Shown here piece by piece: positions 11,341 through 21,901 of a stretch of 64,000 bases of DNA. Under the pieces are notes generated by a model. That model had not been told where the DNA came from. It saw only the letters and a list, made by a program, of their open reading frames with translations, and ran no database searches. Made by a program: the position numbers and the translations under genes. The DNA lies in assembly GCF_051020955.1 (NCBI RefSeq), contig NW_027476110.1, positions 1,564,001-1,628,000 of the forward strand, given 5' to 3'. The DNA is from Megalopta genalis (Eukaryota > Arthropoda > Insecta > Hymenoptera > Halictidae). Numbering within the stretch: position 1 is the first letter of the stretch; every line of letters starts with the position of its first letter.

Positions 11341-14300
11341 TCAGCACTTCCCTGCTCTTCTCTGCTCTTCTCTGCTCTTCTCTGCTGCACTCTACTCTTC
11401 TCTGCTCTTCTATGCTCTTCTCTGCTCTGCTCTTCTCTGCTCTTTTCTGCTCTGCTCTCCACTGGTCTGCTCTGCTCTCCTCTGATCTTCTCTGCTCTGG
11501 TCTGCTCTTCTCTGCTCTTCACTGCTCTGCTCTTCTCTGCTCTGCTCTTCTCTGCTCTTCTCTGCCCTTCCCTGCTCTGCTCTTCTCTTATCTGCCCTGC
11601 TCTGCTGTGTTCTGCTCTTCTCTGCTCTGCACTGCTCTGCTCTGCTCTTCTCTTCTCTGCTCTTCTCTGCTCTGTTCTTCTTTGCTCTGCTCTGCACTTC
11701 TCTGCTCTGCACTGCACTGCTCTGCTCTGCTCTTCTCTGCTCTGTTCTTCTTTGCTCTGCTCTGCTCTGCTCTTCTATGCTCTTCTCTGATCTGCTCTGC
11801 TCTTCTCTGCTCTTCTCTGCTCTGCTCTGCACTGCTCTGCAATGCTCTTCTCAGCTTGCTCTTCTGTGCTCTGCTCTGCTCTGCTCTGCTCTGTTCTGCT
11901 CTACTCTGCTCTGCTCTGATCTGTCTGCTCTTCTCTACTCTTCCCTGCTCAGCTCAGCTCTGATCTGCACTGCTCTTTTCTGCTCTTCTCTGCTGTTCTC
12001 TGCTCTGCTCTGCCCTTCTCTGCTCTTCACTGCTGTGCTCTGCTCTTCTCTGCCCTTTTCTGGTCTCCTCTTCTCTTATCTGCCCTGCTCTGCTCTGTTC
12101 TGCTCTTCTCTGCTCTTCCCTGCTCTTCTCTTCTCTGCACTGCGCTCCTCTGATCTGCTTTTCTCTGCTCTTCTCTGCTCTGCACTGCCCTGCTCTTCTC
12201 TTCTCTGCTCTGCTCTTCAGTGATCTGCCCTGCAATGGCCTGCTCTGCTCTGCTCTGCTCTGATCTGTCTGCTCTTCCCTGCTCAGCTCTGCTCTTCTCT
12301 GCTCATCTCTGCTCTTGTATGCTCTTCTCCGCTCTTCTCTGCTGTTCTCAGCTCTTCTCTGCTCTTCCCTGCTCTTCTCTTCTCTGCTCTGCGCTCCTCT
12401 GATCTGCTTTTCTCTGCTCTTCTCTGCTCTGCACTGCCCTGCTCTTCTCTTCTCTGCTCTGCACAGCTCTGATCTGCTCTTCTCTGCTCTGCTCTTCTGG
12501 GCTCTGCTCTGCTCTGGTCTGCTCTTCTCTGCTCTGCTATGCTCTGCTCTGCTCTACTTTGCTCTCCTCTGCTGAGCTCTGCTCTGCCCTTTTCTGCTTT
12601 GCTCTTCTCTGATGTGCTGGGCCCTTCTCTGCGTTTCTCTGCTCTTCTCTCCTCTGCTCCTCTCTGCTCTGCTCTTCTCTCCTCTGCTCATCTCTGCTCT
12701 GCTCATCTCTGCTCTGCTCTTCTCTGCTCTACTCTTGTCTGCTCTTCTCTGCTCTGCTTTGCACTTCTCTGCACTGCTCTGCTCTTCTCAGCTCTGCTCT
12801 TCACTGCCCTGCTCTGCTCTGCTCTGCCCTTTTCTGCTCTGCTCTTCTCTGCTCTGCTCTGCTTTTCTCTGCTTTGCTCGTACCTTCCCACCTCTGCTCT
12901 GCTCTGCTCTGCTCTGCTCTGCTCTGCCCTTCTCTGCGCTTCACTGCTCTGCTCTTCTCTTCTCTGCTCTGCTCTTCTCCGCTCTTTTCTGCTCTGCACT
13001 CCTCTGCTCTGCTCTTCTCTGCTCTTCGCTGCCCTTCTCTGGTCTGCACTTCTCTTATCTGCCCTGCTCTGTCTGTTCTGCTCTTCTCTGCCCTTTTCTG
13101 CTCTGCTCTTCTCTGATGTGCTGGGCCCTTCTCTGCTCTGATCTGCTCTGCTCTGCACTGCTCTGCTCTGCTCTTCTCTTCTTTGCTCTGCTCTTCTCTG
13201 CTCTGCTCTGCTCTGCTTTGCTCTGCTCTTCTCCGCACTGCTCTGCTCTGCTCTTCTCTGCTCTGCTCTACTATTGTCTGCTCATCTCTGCACTGCTCTG
13301 CTCTTCCCTGCACTGCTCTGCTCTGCTCTGTTCTCCTCTGCACTGCTCTTCTCTGCTCTGCTCTGCTCTTCCCTGCACTGCTCTGCTCTCCTCTGCTCTT
13401 CTCTGCTCTGCACTTGTCTGCTCTGCTCTGCTCTTCTCTGCTCTGCTCTTCACTGCTCTGCTCTTCTCTGCTCTGCTCTGCTTTTCTCTGCTCTGCTCGG
13501 CCCTTCCCTCCTCTGCTCTGCTCTTCTCTGCTCTGTTCTTCTCTGCTCTTCTCTGCTCTGCTCTGCTCTGCTCTTCTCTGCACTGCTCTGCGCTGCTCTT
13601 CTCTGCTCTGCTCTACTCTTGTCTACACTTCTCTGCTCTGCTCTGCTCTTCCCTGCACTGCTCTGCTCTCCTCTGCTCTTCTCGGCTCTGCACTTCTCTG
13701 CTCTGCTCTGCTCTTCTCTGCTCTGCACTTCTGTGCTCTGCTCTGCACTTCTCTGCTCTTCTCTGCTGCTCTCTGCCGTGCTCTGATCTGCTCTGCTCTG
13801 CCCTGCTCTTCTCTGCTCTGCTCGGCACTGCTGTGATCTGCTCTGCTCTTCTCTGCTCCGCTCTTTTCTGCTCTGCTCTTCTCTGCTCTGATCTGCTCTG
13901 CTCTGCTCTGCTCTGCCCTGCTCTTCTCTGCTCTGCTCGGCACTGCTGTGATCTGCTCTGCTCTTCTCTGCTCTTCCCTGCTCTGCTGTGCTCTGCTCTT
14001 CTCTGCTCTGCTCTGCACTGCTCTGCTCTGCTCTTCTCTGCTCTGCTCTTCAGTGCTCTGCTCTGCTCTGGCCTGCTCTTCTCTGCTCTGCTCTGCTCTG
14101 TTCTGCTCTACTCTGCTCTGCTCTGATCTGTCTGCTCTTCTCTGCTCTTCTCTGCTCTTCCCTGCTCTGCTGTGCTCTGCTCTTCTCTGCTCTGCTCTGC
14201 ACTGCTCTGCTCTGCTCTTCTCTGCTCTGCTCTTCAGTGCTCTGCTCTGCTCTGACCTGCTCTTCTCTGCTCTGCTCTGCTCTGTTCTGCTGTACTCTGC

Positions 14301-14402
14301 TCTGCTCTGATCTGTTTGCTCTTCTCTGCTCATCCCTGCTCTGCTTTGCTCTGCTTTGCTCTGCTCTTCTCTGCTCTTTTCTGCTCTTCTCTGCTCTTGT
14401 AT
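11341..14402. repeat. 5-bp satellite (TCTGC/TCTTC), ~3.06 kb
   Basis: Almost uninterrupted pentamers, mainly TCTGC and TCTTC with point variants (TCTAC, TCAGC, CCTGC). Longer-range duplications are visible: for example the segment around 13940-14120 is nearly repeated at 14160-14310. ORFs of up to 504 codons (residues almost only A, C, F, L, S on the plus strand; A, E, Q, R, S on the minus) arise because the pentamer contains no stop in several frames. They are not genes. Confidence 0.95.
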
Positions 14403-15402
14403 AATCTTATGTTAAAAAATTGGGACTATTTAACCAGATCCTAAATGCACGTATACACGTATAGTTAATATATCCGTGTGTTAACCCATGTACTTCTTAA
14501 TGCACAGGGTCACGAGAGCACTGGTTCGAGATACATGGGTACAAGCTTAATTAATGTATCCATGTTTTAATTCGTTCAGAAAATATAACAATAAGAGTTT
14601 CTTAATTTCGCGCAGATACATAAGAAAAATGCAGGTTGTGGCAAAGAGGTAGAAATGTATAGGTGAGGAATTTAGTAGGAATTTAAAAATTAATAGAAAA
14701 ATTGTATATAAGGACAGGATTCTGAGCTTCTTTGTTCGATCCAGGGTTAGAGTGAGATAGGTATTCTTGTATCTTTGTCCAAACAAATGATGTAGTTATA
14801 TGACCGGCAATAGCTGCCTCCAGCTCGAAGCTCTGTATCTGTAATATTTAGATTTACTATTTTGTCACATTTTTCTTCTTCAGCTATAGTAATTTCAGTA
14901 TCCAGGTAAGGTTTGCTGCTGTGGATGGAAACTCTCATAACGAGAGTTTCGTAATAACGGCAATATCTTTCCCTTCTTTTATCTTTTTGTCAGCTAAAAA
15001 GGCTTTTCTTTATCTTTACGTGTTAATCCACCATATGTCAACTTGTTAATTATATCCTTTTTATTAGCATTTCTCAATGTTTTCATATAATGTTTCTCCT
15101 ATGATAGTTGTACAATGAAAATTTGCAATCTTGTAAAATCTATGAAAATTTGTAAGAGTATAAAAATTCTTCTAATTTGACTGGATTCAGGAACTCGCGA
15201 TACAATTCCGACATAAACAGTGAGACTATTTGTTGGTTTACGAAAATATCTACAATTGTTGCAGTAAACGTTGCTGAGCGATATACTTGTTTATTAATAG
15301 GTTCCGCATATAAGTTTTTGAGTCTTTTCGTATAGCTTCTAGGTTCGACCTTTCAATTTGCCTCTAAGCACAGGAACTCCTTAGAAATCAAACTTTCGAA
15401 GT
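14403..15402 (-). pseudogene. Decayed coding remnant, family unnamed
   Basis: Minus-strand fragments look protein-like but are broken. About 15330-15150 reads a 60-residue open segment rich in hydrophobic helices (ATFTATIVDIFVNQ...). About 15060-14990 carries LTYGGLTRKDKEKPFLADKK, and 14938-14747 is a 63-codon ORF. They lie directly downstream, on the same strand, of the broken gene at 15388-18039 and may be its C-terminal part. The first ~150 bp after the satellite show nothing recognisable. Confidence 0.3.
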
Positions 15403-16027
15403 GTATATTATTTTTCTAACATTGACGTAGGCTTTAGATTCGGCAATCTCGGTCTTGCAACCTGCTCTTCTGTCCAACCTTTTGTCCCAACACAAATCAT
15501 CATATTTGGAAATCTTTTTGATTAATTTCTTAAGCTTATTATGCAAAAACTTCATTGTTACAGCAATCAGGTTCGTTTCGTTCTTCTCTTTGAGCATTTG
15601 CTAGACTTTCAGATCCAAATCTACTTCAAAGAGATTAAAAAGAATTTCAAAGAAATTTCTCAGTACTCTTTCTCCCTCGCCGTTGGAATAATATTTATCG
15701 TCTCCTTTAGTATGTAGTTCTGCTTCAGATAATATTTGTCTCTGGCAAGCTCCTCTAATCATCGAAAGAGAGAGAGAGAGAGAGAGAGAGCAACGGAGGC
15801 AGAATAATACAAATAGTTAAAACCTTTCTAAATCTTGATCTAGAAACAGTTCTCACGGTAGTTGTTTTGATTTAAACAAAAGTAACCATATTCTTAATTT
15901 AATGATAAAATATATGAAAGTATATACTAATTAAAGTGATATTATCCGACATAAAATAATGTCTTTAATTATAATCTTTAATCATTTTTGCTGCTGGTTA
16001 ATATAGTAGATTTGATATATTTGGATT
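15403..16027. repeat. 625-bp inverted repeat, left copy
   Basis: Its reverse complement is at 18622-19246, nearly identical, including a GA-rich microsatellite (about 15765-15790). The minus-strand ORF 15597-15388 (69 aa, starting MLKEKNETNLIAVTMKFLHN) has a plus-strand twin at 19052-19267. The outer breakpoint is at the sequence TATATTATTTTTCTAAC. The inner end overlaps the 3' end of the ORF at 15982. Confidence 0.9.
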
Positions 16028-18039
16028 AAGAAACTCAAAAATTGATAAAATGCAGATATTCCTTCTCTGCCAACTACACTTCTGGCAAATTTGATTTCTT
16101 CATCAATATTTTCTACAATTTCCTGATAACTAGACCTATTATATTTTATATCTCTCAAAAACTTTTCCATTATTCTCTTAGTAATAGGGCCAAATTCATG
16201 AGATTCTAACCAACGTAACGCTATTTCATGTAATTCTTCGCAATTATATGGAACATTACCCTCATCTATCCCATTTCTAATAACACTGTTCAATGCTTCC
16301 TTGTCACACTGATTAACTGCAAATATTAGTCTATCTAAAAATTTCTCTTTTATTTCTTTTTCACTCTCGCCAGAAAGTCTTCCTTCTTCTTTTTCTTTCT
16401 GCCAAAAAGGTGGCAGCTTTAACAAATTTAAAAGCCTTGTTATTTCTTTTTGCGAAAATTGATAAAGACCATTCTCATTTATACAAAAACAATCGTTTAA
16501 AATCTTATATCCTTTTTTTTTAAATATTTATGTTATTCAATTGTAAAGGATAGAAATTTTTAGATCGTTCATATTTGAATTTCTTTTCTTCTGTAAGATT
16601 TAGGTCTGCATTAGTATAGATGACAAAATATTTTATATTCTCATCCTTTTCTAATTTTTCAATGAAAAGAGCGAAGCACTTATTCACAGAAAATGTATTC
16701 TTTTTCTCCTGCCGTTTAGAAGGAAATAACTGATAATAACCAATACTATTATTTGTATTGTGAGGCTTTATACAAGTAATGCTATCTTTATAATTGATAG
16801 TGACGTCAACAGATATGCCATAGTTTCTTTCCTCAAAATTGATGAGAAACATGTTTTTACGCAAGAACATATTGTGTAAGAAGGACATTAATAAATTGGA
16901 TCCATATGTAATTTCAGATATATAACTTCCAAGTTTTCCATCTTTTTCTGAAGCTATTAAATCACGTAACACAATTTTTTGTAATGCTACATAACCGTCG
17001 TGAACTTTACTATTTTTTCCCATTTCACTTTTGATAATGCTGTTCAATTCTTCTCTATTAGGTTGATTAACTGCAAATACTAATTTATCCAAAAATGCTT
17101 CTTTTATTTCTTTCCGGGAATATTTCCTATCTTTTACTACTGTCTGCATAGCAGACGAAAATTCTAATCGCTTTAAAAGTTCATCTCTTATTATTTTATC
17201 TCGCGCGAATTGATAAAAACCACGCCCTTGTATATTATCATTTGTAAAGAAAAAGTCTCTTAATATGATATCACGTTCTTCCATGCTATCAAATTTAAAC
17301 GGATAAAAGTTTTTAAATCGTCCCCTTTTTAATCTGTTTCCTTTCGCAAGATTCAAGCTTGAATTAGTATAGATAACAAGGTATTCTATATCATTTGATA
17401 AATCATCTGTCTTAGAGATTAGATGTTTAACAAAACTATTAAGGTAATTATTCATGGAGAAACTTCGATTTTCTTTAGTAAATAATCTGGCATAACTAAT
17501 ATTATTATCTGTATAATATTTGTCTATACATTTTCAATTTCTAGATGGATAGACTTCTTCTCGTAGCAAAGAACAATGTTACTAAACTTATCAATATCAG
17601 ACTTTTCAAACGCTAACGATAATGAAGGATATTTATGTTTATATATGGACTTCCTTAGTAAGCAAAGAATCGACAAGTCTAATTGATACATAAGTCCAAT
17701 CAATTGATGAGGAATACGTTGATAAGCATTACTCAATCCATCCCGTCTAGATCCATCTTGTAAATCATTAAGAAATTCCGAATCCTCATTGCTAGTATCA
17801 TTTATATCAATGTGCCCACTTTTTGGTACCTTACTATCTTTGTCCGTAACAGTATGTTTACGTTTTCTAGAGCTTGCACCAATTTCACGATTTTCCTTAC
17901 TTGTACTCCTTGAATGACCACTTTGTTTGTGCGAGTTATTTTTAATATCTCGTAGTTGCATAGAAATGTAAGATTTGGAAATATTGTTCGAGTTTGAATC
18001 TATCACATTAACACTAGCTTCCTCTCTAGAAACTTTCAT
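15982..18039 (-). pseudogene. Broken two-domain-repeat protein, possibly nuclease-like
   Basis: Three minus-strand ORFs form one decayed gene: 18039-17524 (171 codons), 17455-16520 (311) and 16425-15982 (147, open upstream to about 16500). The first ends in a segment PHQLIGLMYQLDLSILCLLR...DKFSNIVL. The second and third contain two tandem copies of the same module: an IYTNSSLNL / IYTNADLNL strand with SKNFYP, a YQF helix, then FLDKLVFAVNQPNREELNS / FLDRLIFAVNQCDKEALNS. The break between ORFs two and three is at a run of nine T (16513-16521) with a stop and frameshift. A further upstream fragment is at 18426-18181. From memory, related insect proteins start with a restriction-nuclease-like fold; the expected acidic and Gln-x-Lys residues are not conserved here. 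That assignment is weak. Confidence 0.45.
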
Positions 18040-18180
18040 GCTTCTCTTTATATCTTTTTCAATATTACTAAGAAGTGGTACAAAATGTGATTCCTGTAAT
18101 TCATCATATAAATAATATTACCACCATTTTTCCTTCAATTTCAGGACTTCCGCATAGAACATTTTTCAACTTTAGATTTC

Positions 18181-18426
18181 TTACTTCTGGACCGGAACCC
18201 ATATTTCCAATGTCTTCTGCAGTAAATTCAATGTGTGGAATATATTCACAAAGTTTTCATATCCTTCTTTTACAGCATTACCCAAACATGAGCCTTTCTT
18301 CGACTGATTAACTTGTTGCGCATATTGCTTGCAACTTTCCTGCAAAGAATTTATACTGAATCCTCTACTGCCTGTAATCAGATCGTCAAAAAAAAAGAAA
18401 AAAAGAAAAAAAGAAAAAGGAAACAA
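18181..18426 (-). pseudogene. Fragment upstream of the broken nuclease-like gene
   Basis: The open stretch reads LITGSRGFSINSLQESCKQY followed by a helical segment ending NLLQKTLEIW, then frameshifts and continues to about 18100. It lies just upstream of the 18039 ORF on the same strand. It could be another domain of the same family or the end of a neighbouring copy. The first ~15 codons come from a poly-A/T tract and are not real. The 18430-18620 stretch shows nothing recognisable. Confidence 0.25.
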
Positions 18427-18621
18427 TCTACTTTACCCGCAGCAGCTCCTATCTAAAGTCTTCAGGCAATTTCTTTCTTAATGTTTCCAAAGGTTGATTA
18501 AGCTTCTCTTTTTTCTGTTTTTTCCTTTACATTTTTTATCTAACTAAAAATGAAAATCTTTTCTTTAATAACAAATCATTTTAGAGCAGCAGCATCAGAT
18601 GATAGATCTGGTAATCCATTT

Positions 18622-19246
18622 AATCCAAACATATCAAATCTAATATATTAACCAGCAGCAAAAATGATTAAAGATTATAATTAAAGACATTATTTTATGT
18701 CGGATAATATCACTTTAATTAGTATATACTTTCATATATTTTATCATTAAATTAAGAATATGGTTACTTTTGTTTAAATCAAAACAACTACCGTGAGAAC
18801 TGTTTCTAGATCAAGATTTAGAAAGGTTTTAACTATTTGTATTATTCTGCCTCCGTTGCTCTCTCTATCTCTCTCTCTCTCTTTCGATGATTAGAGGAGC
18901 TTGCCAGAGACAAATATTATCTGAAGCAGAACTACATACTAAAGGAGACGATAAATATTATTCCAACGGCGAGGGAGAAAGAGTACTGAGAAATTTCTTT
19001 GAAATTCTTTTTAATCTCTTTGAAGTAGATTTGGATCTGAAAGTCTAGCAAATGCTCAAAGAGAAGAACGAAACGAACCTGATTGCTGTAACAATGAAGT
19101 TTTTGCATAATAAGCTTAAGAAATTAATCAAAAAGATTTCCAAATATGATGATTTGTGTTGGGACAAAAGGTTGGACAGAAGAGGAGGTTGCAAGACCAG
19201 GATTGCAGAATCTATAGCCTACGTCAACGTTAGAAAAATAATATAC
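18622..19246. repeat. 625-bp inverted repeat, right copy
   Basis: Reverse complement of 15403-16027. On its plus strand it reads an apparent C-terminus ending NPFNPNISNLIY and stop near 18650, whereas the left copy has a frame change at that place. It carries the plus-strand 69-71-codon ORF at 19052-19267 and a TC-rich microsatellite near 18861-18884. Confidence 0.9.
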
Positions 19247-19733
19247 GTTGCGCGGTTTGTGGAGTGAGAAAGGGGGATAGATGCATCGATACCGTTTCTA
19301 TCTCTCTCTCTCTCTCTTCCGCTTGGTCCGCTATGAAGGAAGCGCGGTTTTTAGGAGTGAGTGAGAGATGGAGGATAGATGCGTCGCAACGGTTACCGTC
19401 GCGCACGACGAATGCGTCGCATTTGTAACGAGTCTGGAGACGATTTCTAAGCGGTCTTTTTGTCTTATTGAATTTAATCATGTGGCGTTTTTTTATCGCG
19501 CTTGCATTTTTACATTGTAGGAAATGTTTTGGAGTGTGAGAGCGAGAGAGAGAGGGGTAGATTAGAGAGGCTGCGCTTGCATTTTTACGACGTTGTGGAT
19601 AGTGAAGTGCGCGTGCGTGCATGTTAATAAATAGATGAACCATAACGCGGAGCAAATTAAATCGTTGTCGTACAGTGGAAAGGTGCGTGTTGCTATAGAC
19701 ATATATTTTGCAAAAAGTAGGTTTACGTTTAAG
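19247..19733. other. Microsatellite-rich leader of the Polinton-like segment
   Basis: Contains (TC)n near 19299-19316, GA-rich runs near 19541-19555, and two short related segments (GCGGTTTGTGGAGTGAG and GCGGTTTTTAGGAGTGAG, about 95 bp apart). No coding sequence is recognised. It lies immediately before the exonuclease-like ORF and may be the terminal region of the element. Confidence 0.4.
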
Positions 19734-20242
19734 ATGCCCGCAATAGATTTTATTGTCGATATGGACGGTTTCTTCGTAGCCAACAAATTTAATTGTAAAG
19801 AATTAGCCATCGTAAATGCTCATACCGCTGAATATGAATTATTTGAATTCGAATTGCGCGTTCGCTACATGGATTTATCCAGAAGCGATCAGAAGTCTGC
19901 ATGGCATGTCTCGAATTTCGTGCACGGGATTTCATTTAAAATTACCAGGGGAAAAAGAATTATCAACAAGAGGACATTGGCATTATTATAAAAAATTTCG
20001 TTCGAGACTACAAAGATCCCGTCGTCGCGTACAAAGGGGGGCATATTGAAAAGGATATTTTAAATAAAATAGGAGTTGGCAGTTTCAATTTGGAATATCT
20101 CGGCTGTCCGAAATTCAATTCATTGATCGCGGAACCGAAGTATCAAGAATACCACGTACCATGCAGGCTTCATTGCTGGACGCGAACTTCGAAAGAAAAG
20201 ATTCAATATCATTGTTGTTTGAGCGAAGTACGTGTATTTTAG
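19734..20242 (+). pseudogene. Conserved transposon-associated ORF, exonuclease-like
   Basis: The start is chosen at the ATG of MPAIDFIVDMDGFFVANKFN, preferred over an upstream ATG at 19635. The frame is open to about 19940, then shifts, and continues in another frame through VAYKGGHIEKDIL, LEYLGCPKFNSLI and a Cys/His-rich tail ending at a stop at 20242. The VDMDGF strand and the later GGHIEKDIL resemble the first and later acidic motifs of DEDD-type exonucleases, and the C-terminal C..HC...HCCL looks zinc-binding; this reading is inference. ORFs of this type are, from memory, common next to Polinton-like capsid genes in arthropods. One frameshift makes it a pseudogene. Confidence 0.5.
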
Positions 20243-20328
20243 ATGTGGCTAATGAAATCGAAAGGTAACACATTTTTTTTTCTTTTCTTTTTAGTTAGAA
20301 TTATTTTTTATTTCTATGGCGCCTTTTT

Positions 20329-20330
<2 letters not shown>

Positions 20331-20376
<46 letters not shown>
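20331..20376 (+). repeat. (AG)n microsatellite
   Basis: An uninterrupted AG dinucleotide run of about 46 bp, ending 13 bp before the ATG of the BIR-domain ORF. Confidence 0.9.
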
Positions 20377-20380
<4 letters not shown>

Positions 20381-20389
20381 TAGGAACGT

Positions 20390-20665
20390 ATGGATTATCG
20401 GTGCGAAGAGGACAGGCTTAGCAGCTTTGAAAATTGGCCGATCCCGTTTATTAAGCCGGAGAAGCTCGCGATCGCTGGATTTTATTATCTGAGGGAGGAT
20501 GATTTCGTGGAATGCTTCGCGTGCGGCATAGGACTCTATTGGTGGGAAGCCGGGGACAAACCCATGTTGGAGCATCGCTTTTGGTCCAGGAATTGTCCGT
20601 ACGATCCTCGAACAACGTTATGTATATGTTTAGCGCGCAATGTCCGTTTTGTCCATCAACGATGA
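20390..20665 (+). CDS. BIR-domain protein (IAP-like), 91 aa
   Basis: A single BIR (baculoviral IAP repeat) domain covers residues 9-71. RLSSFENWP opens it, AGFYYL follows, and the zinc ligands C42, C45, H62 and C69 have family spacing (C-x2-C-x16-H-x6-C), with the conserved W..GD..LEH block between. BIR proteins bind caspases or related partners and block apoptosis. No RING domain or second BIR follows; after residue 72 the sequence is unrelated and the reading ends, so it may be truncated or a short single-BIR form. It sits between the exonuclease-like ORF and the capsid fragment, so it was probably cargo of the Polinton-like element. Unlike its neighbours it has no frameshift. Confidence 0.75.
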   Translation: MDYRCEEDRLSSFENWPIPFIKPEKLAIAGFYYLREDDFVECFACGIGLYWWEAGDKPMLEHRFWSRNCPYDPRTTLCICLARNVRFVHQR

Positions 20666-20733
20666 CGACGACAACGAGGGTGGTGGCGTCAACGATGAAT
20701 AAAAAAAATGTAATACAAAGTTTAAAATATTTT

Positions 20734-21840
20734 TTAATTTGTAAATTTGCTGTGTAAAAGCATATGCATCAATCGAAAATAGGGATACATTTCCGAGTTC
20801 AGAAAAAGTCGAATATTGGATAATAAGCACGAATCGAATTGGGTAGGGTTTATCTTTAAATCGTTTTTCCTTTCGGTTTGTAACGCGATTGTCACGTACC
20901 GCGGTTTTTTCATTTGCGGAGCTGTTTTTATCGCCCACGTGTGCTTCGTGGTTGTTTGCAGCATCGGATATTTGTACAGTTACCACGAACGGAAACTCAT
21001 GCTGATCGTTCTTTCGCTCTCAAGAATACGCAGCATCGACAACTTGTGTATTTCATCCAAAGCGACGTGCAACATTCTCCATTGAATTTGATACAAATCC
21101 AGGACAGGTTTCGCATTGTCGGACCAGCTTCGTAAAGCGTTAGCGTCGTTGCGCGCGCGAATCAAAATCAATCCGTTCCGAGCATTTATTACAACGCGTT
21201 TGTAATCTTCGCAGAAGTCTAGCAATGTGTTCATATGCACGCAAAAGTTGAAATGTAGTAAATTCGTAAGCGTTACGGTGAGAGTTTCCCTCCGTTGATC
21301 ATCGTTTCTGTATATCCAGCCCGCGTTGGACAGCGTGTGACAGCCTACACGCCCCGTTACACCATCATAACAACATCCGGTTAAGGTCCAGCCGACTACG
21401 ATCCATGTGGAGCGAGATAAGAGCCTGCTCCACGTGGAACGAGATAAGAGCCTGTATAAAATCACCGCACATCAAAGACAGACCATTGAGTTGGAATCAG
21501 GGTTTTGACCCATACACATCAAATTGCTGTCCGTCGTTACTATTAAAATTTGTACTGTGTTCATTTATTGTATTGTACATTCAGGCGTAACCCGCTTGAA
21601 TGAAATAAAGTTTTTTTATATATCTAAGTATGAAAATTTACATCACAAGCGCGTTGCTCTTCGTAATGTTCAGACTGATGTAATTCTTCAAGATCGTCGT
21701 TGTACCGGGATTTCTGGACCGATCGATTTCCACTCCGTTCAGTTCATAACGTATCTCGTCGAACATAAACGCTACCGCATTGTTCTCTAGAGCCACCTTT
21801 CTTCTTCTCCTTATTGTCGAAATGGCGCGCCGTTTTTTAT
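20734..21840 (-). pseudogene. Polinton/adintovirus-like major capsid fragment
   Basis: Minus strand, in two pieces around a solo LTR (21336-21647). The first (about 21800-21652) contains AFMFDEIRYELNGVEIDR. The second (21331-20734) contains FCEDYKRVVINARNGLILIR, KLSMLRILES and, beyond an in-frame TAA near 20980, TTTKHTWAIKTAPQMKKPRY and LFLNSEMYPY. These motifs match what I remember of the double-jelly-roll major capsid proteins of insect Polinton-like elements. The N-terminal part (upstream of the first piece) and the C-terminal part (beyond 20780) are missing. Breaks seen: LTR insertion, one nonsense codon, truncation at both ends. It lies downstream of the minor-capsid fragment on the same strand. 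Confidence 0.6.
21336..21647 (+). mobile_element. Solo LTR in the capsid gene, 312 bp
   Basis: TG...CA termini (TGTGACAGCC ... TTACATCACA) with an exact 4-bp target duplication AGCG at 21332-21335 and 21648-21651. Removing it with one AGCG rejoins the capsid frame without a shift. It contains TATAAAA (21455-21461) and AATAAA (21604-21609). A 27-bp tandem duplication (GTGGAGCGAGATAAGAGCCT / GTGGAACGAGATAAGAGCCT) lies directly upstream of the TATA box. Confidence 0.85.
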
Positions 21841-21901
21841 GTTCGACGTATTCGATATCCTATTATTATTATTATGAATTAACATAACGGCTATGTCAAG
21901 G

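Noticed and set aside
12612..14126. 504-codon ORF (and many others) in the pentamer block
   Set aside because: The sequence is a TCTGC/TCTTC repeat with no stop in several frames; the low-complexity protein has no domain and both strands are open.
11341..14402. Telomeric repeat
   Set aside because: The unit is not TTAGG or a known insect variant, and the array lies inside the window between other sequences.
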